From Eubacterium sp. (GTDB lineage: Bacteria; Bacillota; Clostridia; Lachnospirales; Lachnospiraceae), in assembly GCA_022776205.1 (NCBI GenBank), contig JALFIK010000024.1:1-37186 (forward strand): a stretch of DNA of 37,186 nucleotides. Reading direction: 5' to 3'. This document shows positions 16,909 through 23,899 of this stretch, piece by piece. The translations under genes and the position numbers were made by a program. Within the stretch, counting starts at the first letter, position 1. Every line of letters begins with the position of its first letter. The notes under the pieces are model-generated. The model did not search any database. It was not told the origin of the DNA and was given only the letters and a program-made list of their open reading frames with translations.

Positions 16909-17556
16909 TTATTTATTAATGTCTACGTAACTGTACAGGGTATATTTTGAAATACCGAAGTACTTTGCAACCTTGTCCCCTGATTTTGTTATTAGGAAAG
17001 CACCGGCATCATTTAAGAAGTTAATCGCTTTGATCTTATCTTCCTTTGACATAAGCGGGACGGGAACGCCCACAAGCCGGACAGATTCTTCGATGAGTTC
17101 GTCGAGAAGCTGATTCACATCATGTGTGATCGTTTTCGGTGAGGAATCCGGTTTCTCCTCGTCTCTGTCGTGACAGGCAATCAGGGAGTGAATGCTCGTC
17201 TCAATTGCGAGAAGACTTGTGATGTCATAGTTGATTGACAGAATATACCGGAGCGTTTCCGTCTCATCTTTAATATAGAGGGTACTCGATTTTAAAATTT
17301 TCCCGTTATCGGTTTTGGTCAGGTAGGCCAGCCTGTCTGTAAGAGTACCATGCTTCTCATAATGTTTCAGTGCATTAAGCACTGCTCCGGAAGATCCATC
17401 ACCGGTCTTTCTTCCGGTCACGTGCCCGTTTATGATGTAGACGATGGAATTTTCCGGGGAACGCTCATGAAGATCGTGAATGACGATTTCACAATTTTCT
17501 CCAAACTGGGCTGCCAGCCCGTCTGCTATTTGCCTGAGTATGTCCAGATATGCCAT
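16909..17556 (-). CDS. YheO-like PAS/HTH transcriptional regulator
   Basis: The 215-residue protein has an N-terminal YheO-like PAS domain (about 5-125, with NCEIVIHDLHERSPENSIVYI and GHVTGRKTGDG) and a C-terminal HTH (about 150-215) ending VAKYFGISKYTLYSYVDINK. This two-domain layout is that of DauR/YheO-type regulators, which sense small metabolites and often control amino acid or purine catabolism. It is the first gene of the minus operon and divergent from the permease operon, the usual place for a local regulator of both. The effector is unknown; urate, xanthine or diaminopropionate are candidates. SD GAGGT lies 7 bp before the ATG. Confidence 0.85.
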   Translation of the reverse strand: MAYLDILRQIADGLAAQFGENCEIVIHDLHERSPENSIVYIINGHVTGRKTGDGSSGAVLNALKHYEKHGTLTDRLAYLTKTDNGKILKSSTLYIKDETETLRYILSINYDITSLLAIETSIHSLIACHDRDEEKPDSSPKTITHDVNQLLDELIEESVRLVGVPVPLMSKEDKIKAINFLNDAGAFLITKSGDKVAKYFGISKYTLYSYVDINK

Positions 17557-17587
17557 GATATAACCTCGCTTTCCAGTAACATTGATT

Positions 17588-17597
17588 GGTCTCTCTA
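17588..17597 (+). repeat. GGTCTCTCTA element, copy 1
   Basis: The 10-mer is identical to the one at 17983-17992. It lies at the likely start of transcription of the minus-strand operon, a good place for a regulator site. Confidence 0.45.
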
Positions 17598-17603
17598 CAC
17601 ACT

Positions 17604-17631
17604 ACTATAACAGATAAATTTGGAAAATCAA
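17604..17631 (-). promoter_or_regulatory. Likely promoter of the regulator-ygeXYW-arcC operon
   Basis: On the minus strand TTGATT (17631-17626), 16 bp, TATAGT (17609-17604). Transcription would start near 17597, about 40 bases before the regulator's ATG and inside the GGTCTCTC element. Confidence 0.6.
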
Positions 17632-17742
17632 GAGAAAAATCAAAAAAAATTTAGTGCAAAAAAATATTTTTTAGAGCAAGGTTCTGTTTTTTCTAATAAA
17701 TTGAAAAAATTATTTTTGTAAAAAAAAATTATTGAAAACCGG

Positions 17743-17771
17743 TTGCATATTGTGGTAAATGATGATAAAAT
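17743..17771 (+). promoter_or_regulatory. Strong candidate promoter of the permease operon
   Basis: TTGCAT (17743-17748), 17 bp, TAAAAT (17766-17771), with A-rich tracts upstream (17697-17735). This is the best sigma-A-like match in the divergent region on the plus strand and implies a leader of about 360 bases. Confidence 0.6.
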
Positions 17772-17853
17772 GAGGCCAATGAAAGTCGTATTTAGTAAAA
17801 ATACTAGTTTGATATTTTCTTAAACACTAAAGCATTGTCAGATTGCATGGACG

Positions 17854-17926
17854 TATAACTTGATATTCGAAGGTTTCAACACCAAAAAAATTTTGGTAAT
17901 GATGAAAAATTTGAAAATTCGTTATA
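17854..17926 (+). other. Nested inverted-repeat hairpin in the leader
   Basis: Three stacked arms: TATAAC (17854-17859) with GTTATA (17921-17926); TTTCAA (17874-17879) with TTGAAA (17911-17916); ACCAAAA (17881-17887) with TTTTGGT (17891-17897). No T-run follows, so it is not a plain terminator. Confidence 0.45.
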
Positions 17927-17973
17927 AAGAACTGATAATGTTATATGGAAGATTTTCCTTCTTTTTCCCGGTT

Positions 17974-17996
17974 GGTCTCTCCGGTCTCTCTATAAT
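17974..17996 (+). repeat. Tandem GGTCTCTC elements abutting a TATAAT
   Basis: GGTCTCTC at 17974-17981 and again at 17983-17990 (9-bp period), the second running directly into TATAAT (17991-17996). No good -35 is present at the right distance, so this -10 might depend on an activator bound to the repeats. The octamer also occurs once inside arcC (12090-12097), so it is not unique to the region. Confidence 0.45.
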
Positions 17997-18030
17997 GGGA
18001 GTCTTTCATATGACACTTTCATGCAAAAGA

Positions 18031-18111
18031 TATTGGTGAGGCACCATGGGAACGGCCAATAGGTAGAATCTTGTCCCATTGGAGTACCTGGATTTGTAAG
18101 AACGGCAGGTG
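18031..18111 (+). other. Foldable 3' leader block with competing stems
   Basis: CCAATA (18056-18061) can pair with TATTGG (18031-18036), or its CCAAT part with ATTGG (18078-18082). ATGGGA (18046-18051 area) faces TCCCAT (18074-18079), AGGTA (18061-18065) faces TACCT (18085-18089), and GCACC (18041-18045) faces GGTGC (18107-18111). These cannot all form together, which suggests a switch just before the permease ribosome-binding site. No known riboswitch class recognised. Confidence 0.35.
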
Positions 18112-18137
18112 CACAAACAGAAAAAGGAGAAAGTAAA

Positions 18138-19490
18138 ATGAATAAGGATGAAAAGAACAAGACGACGGTCCTGTCTGATGAGCTTTTTAAGATTGATGGG
18201 AAGCCTTCTTTCGCACAGGCACTTCCTCTGGCACTTCAGCATGTCGTTGCAATGATCGTTGGATGTGTGACACCGGCGATCATCGTGGCCGGAGCCGCAG
18301 GATTGTCGGGGAGTGATTCGGTAATTTTAATTCAGGCGGCACTTGTAATGTCTGCACTCACTACTTTGGTGCAGCTCTTCCCTGTAATCAAAACAAAGAA
18401 GTTTCAAATAGGTTCAGGACTTCCGGTAATCATGGGAATCAGTTTCGCCTATGTTGCCACAATGCAGGCTATTGCGGAGAAGTTCGATATTGCAACGATT
18501 CTCGGAGCGCAGATTGTCGGCGGTGTGGTTGCAATTTTTGTGGGTACATTTATTCGGCAGATCCGAAAGTTTTTTCCGCCTCTGGTTACAGGAACGGTTG
18601 TATTTGCCATCGGACTGTCCCTGTATCCCACGGCGATTAATTACATGGCCGGAGGTGTGGGGAACGAATCCTATGGTTCCTGGCAGAACTGGGTTGTTGC
18701 ATTTATTACATTAACTGTTGTCACTGCCCTGAATCATTATGGAAGGGGATTTTGGAAACTGGCTTCCATTTTGATCGGAATTATTGTAGGATATATTGTG
18801 AGCATATTCTTTGGAATGGTTGATATTTCTCCGGTATTTACTGCATCCTGGTTCCAGCTGCCCCGGCCAATGCATTTTGGTATCCGGTTTGATCCGTCAT
18901 CCTGTGTCGCCATAGGAGTTTTGTTTGCCATTAATTCTATTCAGGCAATCGGCGATTTTTCTGCAACCACGACAGGTGGTCTGGACAGAATGCCAACGAC
19001 CGGTGAATTAAATGGAGGAATCGTTGCCTATGGATGTACGAATATTTTATGTTCCTTTTTCGGAGGACTTCCGACCGCGACCTTCAGTCAGAATGTAGGT
19101 ATCGTTTCTTCGACGAAGGTTGTGGCGAAGAGAGTTTTTGGTATCGCAGCTGTCATTATGCTGGCTGCCGGACTGATTCCAAAATTTTCATCTGCTCTTA
19201 CAACCATTCCATATTGCGTGCTGGGCGGAGCAACCGTATCGGTATTTGCATCGATTGCCATGACGGGTATTAAGCTCATTACATCGAAACCGCTTACCTT
19301 CCGGAATACCTCTATTGTCGGACTGGCAATTGCTCTTGGCATGGGAATTACCCAGGCAAATGCCGCACTGGCAACTTTCCCGGATTGGGTGACAACAATT
19401 TTCGGAAAAACTCCTGTCGTTGTTGCAACGATTACAGCAGTTGTTCTGAATCTGATTCTGCCAAAAGAAAAAACAGAGGAGGAAAAATAA
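18138..19490 (+). CDS. NCS2/NAT family urate/xanthine/uracil permease
   Basis: The 450-residue membrane protein belongs to the nucleobase-ascorbate transporter family. It has the start FAQALPLALQHVVAMIVG, the family signature QNVGIVSSTK (Q-N-x-G-x4-T-K), and about 12-14 hydrophobic segments. The conserved SIQAIGDFSATTTGG segment lies near TM8. Relatives include XanQ, UacT/YgfU and PbuX. Position as first gene of the ssnA-ygfK-xdhD operon argues for urate or xanthine uptake by proton symport, but the exact purine cannot be read. SD AAGGAGAAAG lies before the ATG. Its stop codon overlaps the ssnA start (TAATG), so translation is coupled. Confidence 0.93.
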   Translation: MNKDEKNKTTVLSDELFKIDGKPSFAQALPLALQHVVAMIVGCVTPAIIVAGAAGLSGSDSVILIQAALVMSALTTLVQLFPVIKTKKFQIGSGLPVIMGISFAYVATMQAIAEKFDIATILGAQIVGGVVAIFVGTFIRQIRKFFPPLVTGTVVFAIGLSLYPTAINYMAGGVGNESYGSWQNWVVAFITLTVVTALNHYGRGFWKLASILIGIIVGYIVSIFFGMVDISPVFTASWFQLPRPMHFGIRFDPSSCVAIGVLFAINSIQAIGDFSATTTGGLDRMPTTGELNGGIVAYGCTNILCSFFGGLPTATFSQNVGIVSSTKVVAKRVFGIAAVIMLAAGLIPKFSSALTTIPYCVLGGATVSVFASIAMTGIKLITSKPLTFRNTSIVGLAIALGMGITQANAALATFPDWVTTIFGKTPVVVATITAVVLNLILPKEKTEEEK

Positions 19491-20821
19491 TGTTAGTTGT
19501 AGGAAATGGACGTTTAATCACAAGAAATCCCGCTCTGCCGTTCTTAAAAGATGGTGCTGTTGCCATTAACGGTACGAAAATTGCGAAGATCGGGACAACA
19601 AAAGAATTAAAAGAACAGTATAAAAATGCAGAGTATGTGGATGCAAAGGGCGGAATCATCATGCCGGCCTTTATCAATACTCATGAACATATTTACAGTG
19701 CCATGGCCAGGGGTCTTTGCATAAAAGGATATGATCCGAAGGGCTTCCTTGATATATTAGATGGTCAGTGGTGGACAATCGATCGTCATCTTACCCTGGA
19801 ACAGACGAAATACAGTGCCATGGATACGATGATCTCCTGTATTCGGAATGGCGTGACGACGATTTTCGATCATCATGCGAGTTTTGGACAGATTGACGGA
19901 AGTTTGTTTACCATTGCTGATGTGGCAAAAGAACTGGGAATTCGTGCCTGTCTGTGTTATGAGGTTTCCGACAGGGACGGAATGGACAAGGCAAGAGCAT
20001 CGGTAAAAGAGAATGCAGATTTTATCCATTATGCCTTAAAAGATGACTCGGACATGATTGCCGGAATGATGGGAATGCATGCCCAGTTTACCATTTCCGA
20101 TGAGACAATGGAACTGGCAGCGGCAAATAAACCGGCGGAAGTTGGTTATCACATTCACGTGGCAGAAGGAATTGAGGATCTTTATGACTGCCTGAAAAAA
20201 TATGGAAAGCGTATTGTGGACCGCCTGATGGATTTCGATATTTTAGGAGAGAAAACATTACTTGCCCACTGTATTTACGTAAATTCCCATGAGATGGACG
20301 TTATTAAGGAAACGGGTACCATGGTTGTACATAATCCGGAATCCAATATGGGAAATGCCTGCGGATGTCCTCCGACAATGGAACTGGTGCACAGGGGAAT
20401 TCTTACGGGCCTTGGTACCGATGGATATACCCATGATATGACCGAATCTTATAAAGTGGCGAATGCACTTCATAAACATCATCTCTGTGATCCGAATGCT
20501 GCATGGAGTGAAGTACCACAGATGTTATTTGAAAATAATGCAGCAATTGCAAATCGTTATTTTAAAGCACCTCTTGGGGTGTTAAAAGAAGGGGCGGCCG
20601 CGGATGTGATCGTGATGGATTATGTTTCTCCGACCCCACTTGACGAGACAAATATTAACGGGCATATATTATTTGGTATGACGGGACGGGATGTGGTCAC
20701 GACGATCGCAAACGGAAAAGTCCTGATGAAAGACCGGGAAGTGAAAGTAGCGGATGTGGAAGAAGTCTATGCAAAATGCAGGGAAGAATCTGCGAAGCTG
20801 TGGAAGAGCATTAACGGATAG
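19490..20821 (+). CDS. ssnA: SsnA family amidohydrolase
   Basis: The product from ATG 19490 is 443 residues, matching SsnA. It is a metal-dependent amidohydrolase of the chlorohydrolase/guanine deaminase group: NTHEHIYS gives H65 and H67, then HIHVAEG, LLAHCIYVN and GLGTDGYTHD supply the remaining metal and catalytic residues. The role is probably hydrolysis or deamination of a purine-derived ring. SsnA is a repeated partner of YgfK and XdhD in genomes with selenium-dependent molybdenum hydroxylases. An in-frame upstream start at 19385 lies within the permease gene and lacks an SD; GAGGAGG before 19490 decides the start. Confidence 0.93.
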   Translation: MLVVGNGRLITRNPALPFLKDGAVAINGTKIAKIGTTKELKEQYKNAEYVDAKGGIIMPAFINTHEHIYSAMARGLCIKGYDPKGFLDILDGQWWTIDRHLTLEQTKYSAMDTMISCIRNGVTTIFDHHASFGQIDGSLFTIADVAKELGIRACLCYEVSDRDGMDKARASVKENADFIHYALKDDSDMIAGMMGMHAQFTISDETMELAAANKPAEVGYHIHVAEGIEDLYDCLKKYGKRIVDRLMDFDILGEKTLLAHCIYVNSHEMDVIKETGTMVVHNPESNMGNACGCPPTMELVHRGILTGLGTDGYTHDMTESYKVANALHKHHLCDPNAAWSEVPQMLFENNAAIANRYFKAPLGVLKEGAAADVIVMDYVSPTPLDETNINGHILFGMTGRDVVTTIANGKVLMKDREVKVADVEEVYAKCREESAKLWKSING

Positions 20822-20833
20822 GAGGAAGAGTGT

Positions 20834-23815
20834 ATGAGTGATATTATGACCTGTATTCCTTTTGAACAGTTGTTACACTGGATTATAGAGGAACATGATA
20901 CGAAAAACACAGTATTTGGCGTGCACAGACCATATGTGGCAGATCCATCAGAAAGTCAGACGATTTTTGGAAGAAAACTGGAGACGCCGATTGGACCGGC
21001 AGCGGGACCAAACAGTCAGCTGGCGCAGAATATCGTTGCATCTTATTATGCCGGAAGCCGTTTCTTCGAACTGAAAACCGTACAGATCATGGATGGTGCG
21101 GAACTTGCTGCCTGTGTAAATAAGCCATGTATTAAGGCGGATGACGAATGTTATAACTGTGAGTGGTCTACAGAATTATATGTACCACAGGCCCAGGATG
21201 AATATATTAAGGCATGGTTTTTGTGTGCTTTTCTGGCAAAGGAATACGGACTGGGCAGTATGGATGGCTACCAGTTTAATATCAGTGTGGGCTATTATCT
21301 GGCAGGAATTAAATCAGAAAAAATTGATACATTTATCGAGAATATGAAAAACGCAGAGAACACAGAGATGTTCAAGGAGTGTAAAGAGGTACTTCTCTCC
21401 CATGTTTCAGAATTCAAGAATATGACAAAAGAAGATATTCTTTCCATTTCTCCGGAGATCTGTAACAGTGCGACAATTTCCACCCTTCACGGCTGTCCGC
21501 CGCAGGAAATTGAGAGTATTGCCAATTATCTGCTGACGGAAAAGAAAATGCATACGTTCATCAAATGCAATCCTACTTTATTAGGATATGATTTTGCCAG
21601 GGAAACTCTCGATAAAATGGGTTACGATTATGTAGCTTTTGGAAAGTTTCATTTTGAAGACGACCTCCAGTATGAGGATGCGGTTCCAATGCTCACACGT
21701 CTTATGAAACTGGCATCAGACAGGAATCTGGAATTTGGTGTAAAAATAACAAATACCTTCCCGGTTGATGTGAAGGCAGGAGAACTTCCGAGTGAGGAAA
21801 TGTATATGTCCGGGAAGTCCCTTTATCCGTTATCCATTTCCCTGGCGGCAAAACTGTCGGAAGAGTTTGACGGAAAACTGCGAATCTCCTATTCGGGCGG
21901 TGCCGATGCTTTTAATATTGGGAAAATTATCGGAGCCGGAGTATGGCCGGTCACGGTGGCAACGACAATCTTAAAGCCGGGTGGATATCAAAGATTAAAA
22001 CAGATGGCAGAAATTATCGATGCCCAGGGCAAAGTTCCATTTACCGGCATTGATGTGTCTGCGATAAAACAGGTGGCAGAAGATGCCGTTACAGACAGAC
22101 ATCACGTAAAACCGGCGAAACTTCCGGGTTCAAGAAAATCCGCAGAAAAAGTTCCGTTACTCGACTGCTATACGGCACCTTGTCAGGATGCCTGTCCAAT
22201 TCACCAGGAAATTCCGACGTATGTGAAATTGGCAGGAGAAGGAAAATATGAAGAAGCATTGCAGGTTATTTTAAACAGAAATGCACTTCCATTTATTACC
22301 GGTACAATTTGTGCCCATGGATGCCAGAGCCACTGTACCCGTAATTTCTATGAAAGTGATGTGAAAATCCGGGATACAAAACTTCTTTGTGCAAATAAAG
22401 CATACGAGAAAGTAATTGATACGATAAAACCGGCACCTTCCTGTGGTAAAAAAGCAGCCATTGTCGGAGGTGGTCCTGCAGGAATGGCAGCAGCTTATTA
22501 TCTTGCAAAACTTGGTGTTGCGGTAACGATTTATGAGAAGAGAGATCGCCTTGGAGGAATTGTGAGTGCGGTGATTCCGGATTTCAGAATTGATGACAGT
22601 GTCATCGAGAAGGATGCTTCATTCCTTGCAAAGCTTGGTGTTCAGGTTATATATAATAAAGAAGTCACATCGATTGAAAAACTGAGACAGGAAAACGATG
22701 CGGTTATTCTTGCAGTAGGTGCTTACAAACGGGGCCGTCTATCCTTAGAGGGAAAGGAAGCAGTCAATGCTCTTGACTTTCTGGAAGATTTTAATAAGGC
22801 AGGCGGAAAACTGACACCCGGAAAGAATGTGGTTGTAATCGGCGGCGGAAATACGGCGATGGATACGGCAAGAGCAGCAAAACGCGCTGAAGGGGTAGAA
22901 CATGTTTATCTTGTATATCGCCGTACAAAACGTTATATGCCGGCGGATGAGCATGAACTGGAACTTGCCATTGCAGATGGGGTGGAATTTAAGGAGCTTC
23001 TTGCACCGGTTAAGGTGGAAGATGGAAAGCTGATCTGTAATGAGATGAAACTTGGTGCCATGGATGCATCCGGAAGAGCCGGTGTCGTTTCGACAGGAAA
23101 ACAGGCGAGTGTGCCGGCGGATTTTGTGATCGCAGCAGTAGGAGAAAAGGTGCCGGGTGAATTTTACGAAGCAAACGGTATTCATGTGGATGAAAAAGGG
23201 CGGGCTCTTGTCGATTCCAATTTACAGACCGGTCTGGAAAATGTCTATGTAATCGGTGATGGCCTTTACGGTCCGTCTCTGGTAGTAACAGCCATGGGTG
23301 AGGCGATTAAAGTGGCAGAGGCAATTACAGGCAAACCGGTAAGTGAAAGTATGAGTAAACCGGCTGCAGCAGAAGAATGTTACGGAAAGAAAGGAATTTT
23401 AGCGGAAAGTTCCGATAAGCCGGAAGCGGGAAGATGCCTGGGCTGCTCAAGTGTCTGTGAAAATTGTGTGGATGTGTGTCCGAACCGGGCGAACATTTCC
23501 ATTAAAGTGCCGGGAATGGAAAAAGCCCAGATTATTCATGTGGATTATATGTGTAATGAATGTGGAAACTGTAAGAGCTTTTGTCCGTATGACAGTGCTC
23601 CGTATCTGGATAAATTTACATTATTTGCCAATGAAAAAGATATGGCGGACAGTAAAAATCAGGGATTTACGGTTCTTGATAAGGAGACAGTAAGATGCAG
23701 GGTGCGTCTTTTTGGTAATGAATTTGAGTGGACGAAGGGAGAGACCGGTAAACTTCCATTTGGCCTTGCAAATCTGATCGAAACAGTTTGCAGAGATTAT
23801 TCTTATCTTCTGTAA
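20834..23815 (+). CDS. ygfK: YgfK, FAD/Fe-S oxidoreductase (putative selenate reductase subunit)
   Basis: The 993-residue protein combines a dihydroorotate dehydrogenase-like barrel (about 1-430, with TPIGPAAGPNSQLAQN and STLHGCPPQEIE), a glutamate synthase beta-type Fe-S domain (about 443-535, CYTAPCQDACPIHQEIPTYV), a pyridine-nucleotide/FAD oxidoreductase (about 540-840; GGGPAGMAAAYYLAKLG and a second nucleotide fold VVVIGGGNTAMDTARAAKR), and a C-terminal two-cluster ferredoxin (about 865-920; CENCVDVCP and CNECGNCKSFCP). The layout resembles dihydropyrimidine dehydrogenase, so reduction of a purine or pyrimidine ring with NAD(P)H is a sensible role. The selenate reductase name is historical. 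It begins 12 bp after ssnA. Confidence 0.93.
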   Translation: MSDIMTCIPFEQLLHWIIEEHDTKNTVFGVHRPYVADPSESQTIFGRKLETPIGPAAGPNSQLAQNIVASYYAGSRFFELKTVQIMDGAELAACVNKPCIKADDECYNCEWSTELYVPQAQDEYIKAWFLCAFLAKEYGLGSMDGYQFNISVGYYLAGIKSEKIDTFIENMKNAENTEMFKECKEVLLSHVSEFKNMTKEDILSISPEICNSATISTLHGCPPQEIESIANYLLTEKKMHTFIKCNPTLLGYDFARETLDKMGYDYVAFGKFHFEDDLQYEDAVPMLTRLMKLASDRNLEFGVKITNTFPVDVKAGELPSEEMYMSGKSLYPLSISLAAKLSEEFDGKLRISYSGGADAFNIGKIIGAGVWPVTVATTILKPGGYQRLKQMAEIIDAQGKVPFTGIDVSAIKQVAEDAVTDRHHVKPAKLPGSRKSAEKVPLLDCYTAPCQDACPIHQEIPTYVKLAGEGKYEEALQVILNRNALPFITGTICAHGCQSHCTRNFYESDVKIRDTKLLCANKAYEKVIDTIKPAPSCGKKAAIVGGGPAGMAAAYYLAKLGVAVTIYEKRDRLGGIVSAVIPDFRIDDSVIEKDASFLAKLGVQVIYNKEVTSIEKLRQENDAVILAVGAYKRGRLSLEGKEAVNALDFLEDFNKAGGKLTPGKNVVVIGGGNTAMDTARAAKRAEGVEHVYLVYRRTKRYMPADEHELELAIADGVEFKELLAPVKVEDGKLICNEMKLGAMDASGRAGVVSTGKQASVPADFVIAAVGEKVPGEFYEANGIHVDEKGRALVDSNLQTGLENVYVIGDGLYGPSLVVTAMGEAIKVAEAITGKPVSESMSKPAAAEECYGKKGILAESSDKPEAGRCLGCSSVCENCVDVCPNRANISIKVPGMEKAQIIHVDYMCNECGNCKSFCPYDSAPYLDKFTLFANEKDMADSKNQGFTVLDKETVRCRVRLFGNEFEWTKGETGKLPFGLANLIETVCRDYSYLL

Positions 23816-23818
23816 TCC

Positions 23819-23867
23819 CTGCAGAAAGAAAGCAATCAGTAAAAAGTCGGAGAATTGCTTTGTGCAG
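23819..23867 (+). other. Intercistronic hairpin between ygfK and the molybdenum hydroxylase gene
   Basis: CTGCA (23819-23823) pairs with TGCAG (23863-23867), and AAAGCAAT (23829-23836) with ATTGCTTT (23854-23861). No T-run follows, so it is more likely an mRNA stability or processing element, or a weak attenuator, than a terminator. It sits in the one sizeable gap (84 bp) of this operon. Confidence 0.6.
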
Positions 23868-23899
23868 TAAATAATCCGGCATGAAATGGGGGAAACACT

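Larger units (their letters stand above)
17778..18137 (+). other. Long untranslated leader/control region of the permease operon
   Basis: No convincing ORF lies here. From the start: a GTATTT/AAATAC hairpin near 17788; a nested AT-rich hairpin (17854-17926); two tandem GGTCTCTC copies running into TATAAT (17974-17996), perhaps a second start site; two CTTTCAT copies (18003-18021); and a 3' block (18031-18111) with competing pairings. Part of 17851-17880 resembles the purine-riboswitch core in order (TATAA, GATAT, GTTTCAAC), but a closing P1 and normal P2 and L3 are missing. It may be a regulatory RNA, a protein-binding region, or both. Confidence 0.4.

Noticed and set aside
17849..17900. Standard guanine/adenine/xanthine riboswitch
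   Set aside because: Parts of the core are present in order, but there is no P1 closing helix, P2 is only 3 bp and L3 lacks the kissing bases. Kept only as a weak resemblance.
19385..19489. N-terminal extension of SsnA
   Set aside because: It lies inside the permease gene; GAGGAGG before the ATG at 19490 marks the real start.
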